Source of the DNA: Syncephalis fuscata
Lineage: Eukaryota > Zoopagomycota > Zoopagomycetes > Zoopagales > Piptocephalidaceae
Assembly: GCA_025786725.1 (NCBI GenBank)
Contig: JAHLTZ010000101.1
Coordinates: 1-27,795, forward strand
Length of the DNA: 27,795 bases
Direction of reading: 5' to 3'
The notes beneath the pieces were generated by a model. That model ran no database searches. It saw only the letters and a program-made list of their open reading frames with translations, and was not told the DNA's origin. A program made the translations under genes and the position numbers. This document shows positions 8,327 to 18,995 of the stretch, one piece after another (the first letter of the stretch is position 1; each line of letters opens with the position of its first letter).

Positions 8327-11074
8327 CTAGGCGTATTGACGGCCACTTATTTCTTTAATTTGCCCACTTGCTAAATAGGCTTCCAAAAATGATTGTAATC
8401 GACTGTTGGCTGCAGGACTTTTAGACGATAATCGATCCATATAGTCTTCAATGATATAGGCTATAAGTTTACGTGCTTGATCTCCATAAGTTTCAAGCAA
8501 AGCAGGACCGGCGACCTATAATAATTGTTTTATAATTAGTTTATATTTATTGTATTAGTAGTAGGTATTATAAAGCTCATACTTCGAGAAAAGTGTTAAT
8601 CAGCATAGGTGTAATAGAATGTGCAGGCTGATTTAGAATGCAGGCTAGCCAACGCCAGCCATACATCATGCCATATGGATTGATACCGCCATCTAAAAGT
8701 AGCCAATGCAAGTATTAGTTTATATTAGTGCGTATAATTGTCGCAATAGTATCTTACCTGCCGGTGTAGTCTGTACAATAGCCGAGAAAAGGGCTACAAT
8801 ACCACACATACGTTCTTTATATTGCTCAACTTCTTCATCATTAGATGCATATCCAAGTATTTTACGATATGTTTCATCTGATTGTCCCTATTAACCAATA
8901 TTAAATATAGCACTAAGCTAATGGAATATTTATACTGTTAAAAGACTTACCGGCTGTCTGGCTACATAATGAGGGATAAGATAGGTACAGTTTTTCATTA
9001 ATCGACCAATCATTAGTTTGACTAACTGAGGGTGTCGCATAAATAGCGCTACACACATCCGTGCCAGGGGGAAAGCCGATGAAAACTTGACACGTACTTC
9101 AGTCTCTGCTTGTTTCTATAAAGTGCCATTTATTATGTCTAAATAATAATAATAATACCAACAATGATCAAATTAGTACTTACCACAACAGCCTTTGAAA
9201 AAAAGTTTAATAACGAATAATAAACATTCGGTGACATTTGTTGACTTTGACTGAATAATTGATCCAGTTCATTTACCTAATTATAAATCAATATCAATGA
9301 TATCATTAAAATCTACTTCATTCTTACAATGCGATCAATTTGAGATTTTGTATTCGTAATTTGTCCAATCTTTGGCTTAATTTTCATTCTTCCTTCAAAA
9401 CAAAGCTTTTTAAATGCCGGATTATTATCTGTTTCTGGCTTAATACGTTGGTTAAAATCCTAATAAATACCCATTAATATTGTACACATCTCTATATCAC
9501 TGCTTACTTACCATAATAGAGGCTAGCATATCGGTGGTAGCACTACGGGTGCGTTTAGACTTTTCGTCAGCAATTGCCGCTTCCTATAGCAATTTATAAG
9601 TTATATATTTAAAATATAGCTGTAGTTACCTACTTTACGTTCTGCTTCCTGCTTTGCTTGTTGTTTCGCTTCCTTTTCACGACGTTGCTGTTCTTGTTGT
9701 TCCTGTTCTTTTAAACGTAACTCTTCTTCTGCTTTTTTCTTACGCATTTCTTCTTCCCTTTCCTTTTCCAGTTGTGCCAACGCACCATCCAATTTCTGTT
9801 GCTCATTTTATTAATAAACACTTAAATAGCCTATAAACACTTACTGAAAATGCTGCTTGTTTACGCATTGCTAAAGAGGATTCGGCTTGTTTCTCCTTTT
9901 CATCACTATAATTTGTAAGTATTTATTTAAATAGCTATTTAATACATATACTAACTTGGATAATAGCAATCGATCCAGCGCCTTTGTTGCTTCCTCAGTA
10001 GCTTGGTGTATTTGATATAAATAATTTTCTTGGTTTTTAATACTTTCCTCTCGTATACGTGACTTTTCCAATCGGACTTGAATTGCTTTATCGGCAGCAG
10101 CAGCCTATTTAACTTTTTTATTATGCTGTAATAGTATATCAATCTATTACTTACTTGACCGGCCTTTTTGGCTTCCTTAATAATAATTTCTTGGGTGTCA
10201 ACGTAATTGACATATTTCATTAAAACTGCTTCTGGTTCATCAGTTGGATCTTTTGGTGTAGCAATTTTATTGTGCTGTTTCTGATATGATCGTGGTGTTG
10301 AGCGTGTTGATGCCATAGATGGCGAACCGATTAACTGTGGACTATTGGCATTTTCATTAATACTATTGCTATATTGACGGTGGGGTGTATTCCATCGAGG
10401 ACTAAATACCGCTAATAGTTAGATTCACTATAGGTGGTTCATCACTATACTATAATAGCTACCTATTATTGATTGGTATAGGATTTGTATTATTTATACG
10501 TGCAATAACCGGTGATGCGTACTGTGGATGACTGGTGGAGATAGTTGGCTCATACGACAGCTCCACCGGTAAATAGGTACCCGTATGTGATTCATTTGAT
10601 GGCTGTGTATTTAAAAATGTAGCATCTGAATGGATATAACCTTTAGTGCCAATTACACTTGACTTGGCAATAAAATCATCGTCACTACTGTCATCGTCTT
10701 CAGAACTTGGGCAGCGAAACGAGTTAAACGAGTGAGGAGAATGCCACTGGCTAATATAATAGCGAAATATAAATTGTTAATAAAGTATATCGTTTAAATT
10801 ATTTATACTAATAGCTTTATCTGTTACAGACTTATTACTTGACCTACTTTGCCAAATTGCTTGTATAGCCAGCAGAAGGTGACAAGGCTGTAGAGGTAGA
10901 CGCGGCCAATTCAGACCTTCTACCTGGAATTGGCTGCGGCTTACTAGGCGTCAATGATAATGACGGCAATTTGTGTGGACTATTGTCTGTCGTTTGATTA
11001 TTAGCAATCCAAGCGTCGCTTAGTCCTTTTAAATCGTCTTCGTCCTCATTGTCGTCAATAAGACCAAACCGCAT
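8327..11074 (-). CDS. GLE1: GLE1, nuclear pore mRNA export factor (13 exons)
   Basis: About 674 residues. Gle1 sits on the cytoplasmic face of the nuclear pore, where with inositol hexakisphosphate it activates the DEAD-box helicase Dbp5 during mRNA export. Exons in transcription order (plus-strand coordinates): 10848-11074, 10463-10750, 10155-10401, 9956-10104, 9845-9905, 9634-9795, 9512-9583, 9328-9459, 9184-9276, 8951-9115, 8758-8887, 8583-8692, 8327-8515. All have GT-AG borders and consistent phase. An acceptor 6 nt earlier for exon 6 (9801) would also be in frame and would add Gln-Gln. The N-terminal third is acidic, Ser-rich and poorly conserved. Exons 4-7 encode a Lys/Glu/Gln-rich coiled coil. 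Exons 8-13 encode the conserved GLE1 domain, beginning with KIGQITNTKSQID and including NPYGMMYGWRWLA. The gene is divergent from NDUFA6, with 252 bp between start codons. Domain order and size match the family (human about 700 residues). Confidence 0.93.
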
Positions 11075-11326
11075 AGCTTTAGTATAGTGGTATTTCTACA
11101 AAAACAAGGGATCACGAAACGGGTAATATAGAGGAGGGATAAGGAAAAGACTACCAGCAAGTAAACGATACAGTGCTTATTATTTCCAAATAACAAGTTT
11201 TATTATTATTGTTGTTGTTATGGTTAATACATTTATTAATAAAATAGATATTCCTATTGATACAATGTGCCGTATTTATTTTACCTCATCCTTTACTTCA
11301 ATCGGTGCTAGTTATTAGTCATCATT
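11075..11326. promoter_or_regulatory. Shared divergent promoter of GLE1 and NDUFA6
   Basis: 252 bp between two opposed start codons. It contains mixed A/T tracts and a purine-rich patch (AGAGGAGGGATAAGGAAAAG, about 11130) but no clear TATA box on either side. It must drive both genes unless their elements overlap the first exons. Confidence 0.6.
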
Positions 11327-11818
11327 ATGTCTGCTCTTGCCGTGACAACAGCATCGTCTGCTTCTATAAAGGAATGCCGTATCAAGGCACTCCGTCTTTA
11401 TCGCCAATGGCAACTAGCGGTAAGTAGATCATAGCTTGGCTATTAATGTAGAACGCCAGGAGTAGCCGGGTGGATGCCACGTTCCTTTACGTGAATCTAC
11501 GTTTCTATGGCACTAGCAAATGAACAATAGCTATACTTGTTCTAATACAACGATTAGGCACCTACCATTGTCGGTTCCTATCAGTTAGATGTGCCTGTGC
11601 CTGTTCTTCGCGCTAAAATTCGTCAAGAATTTGAACGCCATCGCGAAGTGACTGATCCACGCGTTGCAGATATTCTCATCCATAAAGGCAACGTCGAGTT
11701 GGAAGAAACGATGAATATGTGGAAACAGCCTGCTCAATTGTTATATGCGCTGTGGCGCGAAGAACAAGAGCCGAAGCCACAAGACTTTCTTTCACGTTTC
11801 TATGAAGGACGCTCATAA
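11327..11818 (+). CDS. NDUFA6: NADH dehydrogenase (complex I) subunit NDUFA6/B14, LYR-motif protein
   Basis: 117 residues from two exons, 11327-11419 and 11558-11818. It is an accessory subunit of mitochondrial complex I at the matrix arm that recruits the acyl carrier protein through its LYR motif. Here the motif is Leu24-Tyr25-Arg26 in ALRLYRQW. The C-terminal half carries family hallmarks: RAKIRQEFERHR, VTDPRVADILIHKG and MNMWKQPAQLL. Length is near the fungal family norm. The ATG at 11327 gives a short basic N-terminus and no long presequence, as is usual for this subunit. The 138-nt intron (11420-11557) is the longest found in the window. Its presence shows the organism keeps complex I, unlike budding yeast. 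It is convergent with the twin-CX9C gene. Confidence 0.93.
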
Positions 11819-11837
11819 GTTGTAGTTGTTAGTATCT

Positions 11838-11856
11838 ACGCACACACACACACACT
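11838..11856 (+). repeat. CA dinucleotide microsatellite
   Basis: A short run of CA repeats in the 3' untranslated region of NDUFA6, between convergent genes. Confidence 0.85.
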
Positions 11857-11959
11857 TATAGGATATAGCGACGACATAGGACAAGCAATAAAGTAACATT
11901 TTAATAATAATAACATTGTATAAAATCGGTACTATTTATTTCTACTTGTATAGCTGTAT

Positions 11960-12683
11960 TTATTTACTGTCTTCGGCAGCTTGTTGTTTACGACCTAATC
12001 GATCTGCTTCCATAGCTATTTCTAAATCTTCTTCTGGTGTACTATTTTCACGAGCAGCATAATTGAGCTCACGTAAAAGAGTCTATTATTATTATTATTA
12101 AATTATTAGTAAATTATTGTTATTAAATTATTAGTATATTTGTTAATAAATCGTTGTAATATTTATATCTTACTTCTTGACGGCCAACACAGTTCCAAAA
12201 TGCACTACGGCGAAATTCGCACATAGTTAACCAGTCGCTCCAGCTGCCATTACGGAAGCATTCACGTAAATCAGCATGTACATCAGCGCAATTATCAAGA
12301 GCTCGTTCTTTAATTAATCTTGTTTGGCGATGTGATACCTGTGCTTGAGCAAGCATAATAGCTTGTTCTTCGCGTGCTGGCGCGCCAAACCGTTCAAAAA
12401 AGTTACTCCAGCTTTGTTCCTGGCCTAATCCCGCTTCTGAATCTTCAGAATCATTAGATTTAGTAGTTGAATCATCGTTATCATTGCTACTATGGCTATT
12501 TTGGTTTGTCGGTTCAGCTGTTGGTTGACCATACAGCACTTGGTCAAGATTGGAGTGAGCTGTCGCGCGTGTACGATTTAAAAAGTCTTTTAACGATGCA
12601 TCACTCTCCGTTGACGCCGTAGTCGTATTATCGCTGCGGTTATTACTCGGCTGGTCGGTGTGGCGTGACTGGCTGGCACCCAT
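11960..12683 (-). CDS. Twin-CX9C (CHCH) mitochondrial protein with N-myristoylation signal
   Basis: 210 residues from exons 12174-12683 and 11960-12082, with a 91-nt intron rich in AAT units. The N-terminus MGASQSR fits a myristoylation consensus (Gly2, Ser6). A long disordered Ser/Asn/Asp/Thr-rich region follows (residues 10-90). Residues 130-166 carry a twin CX9C motif, Cys132-x9-Cys142 and Cys155-x9-Cys165, typical of proteins oxidised by Mia40/Erv1 in the mitochondrial intermembrane space. The tail is helical and charged. A myristoylated N-terminus plus CHCH domain is the architecture of the MICOS subunit Mic19/CHCHD3, but the sequence around the cysteines does not let me name the subfamily. 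The gene shares a 121-bp divergent promoter with SDS22. Confidence 0.82.
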
Positions 12684-12804
12684 AGTGAATCCGACGTTCT
12701 GTACGTAAACTAAAGAGCAAGTGACGAAATAGTAGCGGTTTAAGATTGAAATTTATAATTATTTTTCTTTCTCTAAACCCATCACTCCATAGTATTTATT
12801 AACT
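12684..12804. promoter_or_regulatory. Shared divergent promoter of the twin-CX9C gene and SDS22
   Basis: Only 121 bp separate the two opposed ATGs. A pyrimidine tract (TTTTTCTTTCTCTAAACCC, about 12761-12779) lies before SDS22. No canonical TATA box was seen. Confidence 0.6.
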
Positions 12805-14422
12805 ATGGCGTCACTCAATGACAGTGAACTGATAACCGCGTCTAATAAGGCAGTTACGGTAAATGACAGCGCAAATACCAATGAGGACTATAAAGAATCG
12901 GACGACGACTTGGAACTTGAGCAAGATAACGAGGCTCAATCCGAAGAGAATAGTGCCCAGGACAATGAAGACGATGGTAGATATTTAGCAGCAAGTTAAA
13001 GTTCTATCGCTAAAGTGTGCTATATAACAGAGTCGTATCTAGATGAGTTTGAAGACGATACGCTGGTAAATATACTTATAATTAAATAGCTTTAAATAAC
13101 ACTATATAGGATTTGCCACTGACTCAAATGCGTATAAGAAGTATACCCAAAGAAGCGTTTAAGCGATTTACACAGCTAGAGGTAATTATTGTACATTAAA
13201 TAATGATAACGATATAGATTATGAATATAAAATACAAATATAATTGATTTGGTTTATCAATATCAACTAATATTGTTACTAATTTATTTTATTATTGGCT
13301 GTGTTGTTTTGTAGAATCTTTGTCTACGACAGAATTTGATTCCTGAGATTTGTGGGCTTGACACATTAACCAATTTAACAGAATTGGATTTGTATGATAA
13401 TCGTATTTCTTACGTGGAAAACATTGACACACTCACCAATCTCGAGTAAGTAAAGTGCTGGTAGGATTAGTAGTAGGATTATTATTAATAGCACTATTTT
13501 AGATCGCTTGATTTGTCATTTAACAAAATTAAACACATTGAAGGAGTGGATAAATTAACACGTTTAAAGGATTTGTATTTCGTCAGTAATAAAATATCAC
13601 ACATTCAAGGACTGGATACATTGGTCAATCTACGTAATTTGGAATTGGGTGCAAATCGAGTTCGTGTAAGTTAAAAATATGGCGGATTGTTATGAGTTTA
13701 TGGATAATAATTGTATTTGTAGATTATTGAAAACCTAGATCGCTTGGTAAATTTGGACCAGCTTTGGTTGGGCAAGAATAAGATTAGTCAATTCCAGGCA
13801 AGTATTACAAATATTAATTACCTGACATCTACTTACTTTGATTGCCATAGAATCTTGGTGCGCTGCGTAATTTAAAAATACTTAGTATACAGGTAAATAT
13901 TAATGATTAAATTATGGCTATATTTTTATCAATCATAATACTTGATTATCAGAGTAATCGAATTACGAAACTTGAAGGATTAGAAGGATTAGAGCAGTTA
14001 GAAGAACTTTATCTTAGTCATAATGGAATTGAAAAAATTGAAGGACTGGAGAAGAATGTAAGTATTATTATTTAATTTGTCACAGCTTGTTAATTATTTA
14101 TAGCTTAATTTGCGTATTTTGGATATTGCTTCCAATCGAGTGGCCAAGCTTGAAAATCTTTCTCATTTAATCAATTTAGAAGAGTTATGGGTCAGTTTAT
14201 TTAACTATACCTAATAGTATAAGCTGATGAGCAATCTAGGCAAATCACAACACGCTAGATTCGTTTGTCGATGTTGAGGAAGAGCTTGGCAAGCTTTCTC
14301 ATTTGGAAACCGTCTATTTTGAGGGCAATCCATTGCAAACACAACAGCCAACGCATTATCGCCTAAAGGTCAAACTAGCTTTACCACAGATAAAGCAAAT
14401 TGACGCCACTATGGCACGGTAA
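12805..14422 (+). CDS. SDS22: SDS22, protein phosphatase 1 regulatory subunit (leucine-rich repeats, 10 exons)
   Basis: 354 residues. SDS22 (PPP1R7) binds PP1 catalytic subunits and controls their biogenesis and mitotic function. Exons: 12805-12976, 13031-13065, 13110-13181, 13315-13445, 13503-13665, 13723-13797, 13851-13892, 13953-14057, 14104-14190, 14240-14422. Residues 1-75 are acidic and disordered. From about residue 75 a series of 22-residue SDS22-type leucine-rich repeats follows (pattern LxxLxxLxLxxNxIxxIExL; for example NLTELDLYDNRISYVENI). The protein ends in an LRR cap with NPLQ and LPQIKQIDATMAR, as in family members. Several introns fall at repeat borders, so exons tend to be repeat-sized. 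Intron 6 (13798-13850) has a GC donor (CAG|GCAAGT); the frame and repeat spacing require this donor. Intron 9 begins GTCAGT. All other donors are GT-A type. Length matches yeast and human orthologues. Confidence 0.95.
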
Positions 14423-14752
14423 TGATAATGCTGCTAATAGCAATGTTATACCGCTCATGTCGTAGACTGTCTTAATCAAGAGTAATCGATATAGGAATAA
14501 AGCAGTAGCATTTGTTTCGATAGCTAATCTTTTATTGATTGCATTGTTATTATATTAAATGATTGATATTTAAAGGTGTTTAACATAGTTTACATTACAC
14601 ATACAAATAAGATTATTTGCATTTCATTACAGTTCAACATTATATTGTGCTAATTACATTTTTAAAAAATAACAACTGCTAAATGATAAATTTGTAGTTA
14701 TATTGTTTAAAATTAAACAAAAGTTTAAATGATGTTCACAGCTGGAATAACA
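14423..14752. other. Intergenic region between convergent SDS22 and PAM17
   Basis: 330 bp of AT-rich 3' flank serving both genes. Nothing else is visible. Confidence 0.55.
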
Positions 14753-15500
14753 TTATTCGACCTCTTCGCCCAACTGAAACGTACCCTTTCTGCGATGTTC
14801 CAATTGGCGACGTAGCCAGCGGCGATAATCACGCAATGAGCGGATCTTTTCGCCATAGTAATCGGGAACAGGATTACGTACACTGCTCAGCGATGGATCA
14901 GAGCGATATTTTACTATGTGTCGGTAAAGTTCACGGTCCATCTAATCAATAGAAACAATGATTAAATAACTAGCTAGCTAAAAAAGTGTAGCTTTTACTT
15001 ACTTCGTCTATTGTGCCGGCCAAGCGCCGGTTCGACATACGCCATGTCGTGCTAGCCACTACTGGGCCTAGTAAAAAGCCAATAATACCGCAGGCAAATG
15101 CACCAAGGCCATACATCAGAAATGGGTCCATGCCCATAAAATTGGCGGTGACATCGATCGAGCGTGTACCAAAGAAGCCAATACCGCCGATAAGACCCAC
15201 CAATGTAGTTGGGACTGTAGTTATACGTTCTTGGAGAATACGTTTACGACGAATCTCGAAATACTCAGTCCAACTAATTGGAAAACGATAGTGGGCCGGT
15301 AAAGATCCTGGCGCGTTGGCTGTAGTCGACCTGTTTTCGGTAGAGTTGGTAGTATCTGACTTAGAATAAAAGCTATGACGCATTGGAAGCAAAGAGCGTG
15401 ACAAGGCCAAATTACTCGCTGCCGGGTATGATCTTATCGTTAGTAAGCGTTTTGCGGACAACTGCGCGCGTGCGCATAGCGCCGTGTGCCGAAGTAACAT
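14753..15500 (-). CDS. PAM17: PAM17, presequence translocase-associated motor subunit
   Basis: 228 residues from exons 15003-15500 and 14753-14941, with a 61-nt intron. Pam17 is an inner-membrane subunit of the TIM23 import machinery that helps organise the Pam16/Pam18 J-complex with the mtHsp70 motor. Residues 1-50 form an Arg/Ser/Leu-rich, acid-free presequence. [12 protein letters not shown] (76-87) is the conserved pre-membrane segment. Two membrane helices lie at about 95-111 and 130-150, joined by a short loop with GMDPF. The C-terminal part contains the hallmark [11 protein letters not shown] (189-199) and [13 protein letters not shown]. The exon junction joins GTIDE to MDREL in phase 0. 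The family is found in fungi, which supports the host assignment. Confidence 0.94.
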
Positions 15501-17504
15501 TGTGCCAGTATTTCAGAATAGGAATTCTAATCAAAAGCGCGAGTTTACAAAAAAAAGATTTGTTAACTGATAATATTTGTTAATTTATATACTGACAGAT
15601 TAATAATTCAACACTCTAAGCTATTCTACTTTAAGCCCCTTACTTTTTTGAAAATAAAAACAAATTGTAGATTGTTTCTTTAATCAAATTTGTGTACATC
15701 GTTGTAATAAATCTAGACTTGTTAAAACGGATACATTTTTTATTTATATAGTTAATAATCTATCACTTTATCTTTTTAAATGTACTGATGTCACATTTTT
15801 ATGTATGTTGACTTAGAAACATTATACATCGATACTTTTTAGATAGTAACCTATTTAGAATACTCTTTTTGGCAATGTTGTCATTATTCTACTGATAATA
15901 TTGTTTTTTATCTATTCTTCTTATTACAACCATTGTTTTACTGATGGCGTATTTTATAATTGTATTTGCTTTTATGCTATTGATTTTTATTCTTTCTTTT
16001 ATTCTACCACTTAAACAGTTCCCCATCTGTATTTCAATTTTTTTATAATATTTATATGCACAATGTTGTTCGATTTATAGCTTGTATATATTACATTATT
16101 TATTAATTAAATAAAAAATACTATTTTTACATTAAACAATCTATTAGTTATTTATTGTGTTTTAATGGTCAAATGACTATATTGAACAAATGTTTATATA
16201 TCTAAACTAACTTTCTTTCCATTGAGTATGATGATAGGTGGTAAATGACATCAAGCTTAAAATACTTATTATTATAGATTTATTATCCAGTATGCATATT
16301 TCCTTAATCGTTTATATTATTTCTATACTATTTCATACTGCTATATATCATTCTACGATACACTAAATACATTCTATTGTTTATTTGTCCCAACACACTT
16401 TACAATCTCCACTCATTACGCTATACGCGCCGTACTTTTAATATCATTTTTTATAATTTCTTACCGTACATTTATCATTCTATATATCATTCTATACTTA
16501 CTTAGCCTTCCTTTATCAAAAACTGTTTTTTATTTTGTTTTAAATTTATTATTAAAAAAGTCCGACTAATGTCGGTCAGCTGCTCATGCATATATGCTTA
16601 ATAAATTCTTCATCGCTAATTGGCACTTTATATCACATATTCTTTATATTATATACTGTTTTATTGTCTAATAACTATTGACCATCTATTAATGTTGTTT
16701 TTTGTTTTAGTTCTATTATTAACAAAGTTCGACTAATCTTGCTTAGCTTGTTTATTAGACTATATATATATTTACTTAAAACTTATAGTAAATAAAATGT
16801 ATTCAATATGTCATATAATGACATATAATAGTATAGAATAGAGTGGTGAGAATATAATTGAGTAAAGGGTATGCGTATACTGAATATATGCATACTGTAT
16901 AATAAATATACAATAATGAATACTTTAATGGCTGATGTCATTCACCATCCGCCATCATGTTTGCTAGAAAGAATGTTAGTTCAATAAAATAAAATATAAT
17001 TAAACATAGTCATTTGTTCTTCAAATAACCATAAATAGCTAATATATTGCTTAATATTAATGCCGCTACCATCCTGATATGATAAGCAATAAGTAAATAA
17101 TTGTTCATTGTGGGCATATGAATAGTTATGTGAATTGATGTATTACACTAGTAGTAAACTAATATAAAGTTTTTATTTATTATTAGCCATGGTTGCTATA
17201 AATAATAAGCTTATTTAATATCAATAAAAAGACAATCGCCTCTAGTCTCATTTCATTTTAGTTAGTGTTATATAGTTTATTATATTTGAATTACAATAAT
17301 TAATGATTAATAGAATTAGTTTTATTGTCAAACAGTATTAACCAACCAATAAATTTTAGTACACATCAAATACTAACATTATAGGATAATGTCAGGATAA
17401 AATGTAGCCTGGCCATCTAGGTTGTAGTTTTCTTAATCAAAATTTTAATAATGTGGTAAAATGCAATGAAATGCGAATTAAATAAAAATAATTTACTTAA
17501 TAAA
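15501..17504. other. Gene-free AT-rich region left of the palindrome, strand-asymmetric
   Basis: About 2 kb with no credible gene. From about 15640 to 16540 the plus strand is strikingly T- and C-rich and poor in G, without a long open frame. Two imperfect direct repeats of about 60 bp lie at about 16525-16585 and 16691-16750 (shared TTTTTT.TTTTAGTT-like start and GTCCGACTAAT/GTTCGACTAAT). Short words such as TATATATCATTCTA recur near 16340 and 16480. A purine-rich stretch with an AT-rich palindromic character (TATGCGTATACTGAATATAT) lies near 16869. Confidence 0.6.
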
Positions 17505-17512
17505 ACGTTACT

Positions 17513-17845
17513 AAAATTATGTATAACTTTTTGTGAAATAAAGTAAATTGTCTGCTGTTTTGCACAAGTATACATATGGCATACAAGTGACTATTAGCAA
17601 AGTATACCGTTATTATAGTGCATGATGGTGTAATGGTTGCAATAATACGCTGATAAATGTGCAAAAATAGCAGTTTTTAGTCATTCATGACTTGTATAAC
17701 TAAAATACAGCAAAATGATTGCTAGATTCGAGTTTTCCATGCTTCGCTGATCAGATTGATATAAAATATAGAACAATGATTTTTGTAAAAATAATTAGTC
17801 AAAAATGCAATTTACGTATTTTTAATCCACTCAATAAATATTGAT
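17513..17845 (+). repeat. Palindrome unit A (direct)
   Basis: One of four related units of about 310-333 bp. It contains TTTTGCACAAGTATACATATGG, GCAAAGTATACCGTTATT and the 84-bp core at 17702-17785. It is about three-quarters similar to unit B outside the core, by eye. Confidence 0.85.
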
Positions 17846-18159
17846 AATAATACGTATAACTTAATGTATAATAAAGCAAATGGCATAATATTTTGCACAA
17901 GTATGTATATGATATACAGATAGCTACTGGCAAAGTATACCGTTATTGTATTGCGTGATGGTGTATCTATCATGGCAATACACTAATAAATGTGTAAAAA
18001 TAGTGGTTTTTGGTCATTCATGGCTTGTATAAACAAAATACAGCAAAATGATTGCTAGATTCGAGTTCTCCATGCTTCGCTGATCAGATTGATATAAAAT
18101 ATAGAACAATGATTTTTGCAACAAAGGTTAACCAATATTCAATTTGCGCGTATTTAGTT
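17846..18159 (+). repeat. Palindrome unit B (direct)
   Basis: Tandem partner of A, offset by 333 bp. Core at 18035-18118. The tail after the core differs from the other three units up to CAATTTGCGCGTATTTAGTT. Confidence 0.85.
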
Positions 18160-18339
18160 AATAAAAAGTGATTTAATTTTAAAATTTTAGAATTTTAATG
18201 CAAAAATAAAGTTTGGTCCATAGTAAATTCAAAGTGTTATATAGCGCCAAACAAATACAATAAAAGTCGCTATGCAGAAATACCGATACATGGCAGCAAT
18301 TTATGCCACAAATATACATATAACTAAGGTTTTGTTAAC

Positions 18340-18661
18340 AACTAAATACGCGCAAATTGCATTTTTGACTAGTTATTTTTACAAAAATCATTGTTCTATA
18401 TTTTATATCAATCTGATCAGCGAAGCATGGAGAACTCGAATCTAGCAATCATTTTGCTGTATTTTGTTTATACAAGCCATGAATGACCAAAAACCACTAT
18501 TTTTACACATTTATTAGCGTATTGCCATGATAAATACACCATCACGCAATACAATAACGGTATACTTTGCCAGTAGCTATCTGTATATCATATACATACT
18601 TGTGCAAAATATTATGCCATTTGCTTTATTATACATTAAGTTATACGTATTATTATCAATA
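18340..18661 (-). repeat. Palindrome unit B' (inverted)
   Basis: Reverse complement of B with two substitutions over most of its length. Core at 18382-18465. Confidence 0.85.
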
Positions 18662-18995
18662 TTTATTGAGTGGATTAAAAATACGTAAATTGCATTTTTG
18701 ACTAATTATTTTTACAAAAATCATTGTTCTATATTTTATATCAATCTGATCAGCGAAGCATGGAAAACTCGAATCTAGCAATCATTTTGCTGTATTTTAG
18801 TTATACAAGTCATGAATGACTAAAAACTGCTATTTTTGCACATTTATCAGCGTATTATTGCAACCATTACACCATCATGCACTATAATAACGGTATACTT
18901 TGCTAATAGTCACTTGTATGCCATATGTATACTTGTGCAAAACAGCAGACAATTTGCTTTATTTTACGAAAAGTTATACATAATTTTAACAACGC
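18662..18995 (-). repeat. Palindrome unit A' (inverted)
   Basis: Reverse complement of A, essentially identical except at its outer tip. Core at 18715-18798, exactly 333 bp from the core of B'. Confidence 0.85.

Larger units (their letters stand above)
17505..18995. repeat. Large palindrome: two ~655-bp inverted arms around a 180-bp spacer
   Basis: The left arm (17505-18159) is repeated in inverse orientation as the right arm (18340-18995); the spacer is 18160-18339. Read by eye, the outer unit A and its partner A' are identical over at least 130 bp outside the core. B and B' differ at two positions over a similar length. Divergence is confined to the outer tips and to a short stretch near the inner end of B (about 18118-18139). 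Each arm holds two tandem units of 333-bp period. No coding sequence, clear target-site duplication or transposase is visible. A transcript through it could fold into a very long hairpin. Confidence 0.93.

Noticed and set aside
15013-15291. 92-codon open frame on the plus strand
   Set aside because: Antisense to PAM17 exon 1, which has strong family motifs.
17702-17785. snRNA, tRNA or C/D snoRNA gene in the conserved block
   Set aside because: No U1-U6 signature and no tRNA folding; the ATTCGAG word resembles a B box only loosely, and the possible C/D boxes nearby are not kept in unit B.
17505-18995. CRISPR array or tandem satellite
   Set aside because: Only four units, two of them inverted, with a 333-bp period and no spacer-repeat alternation.
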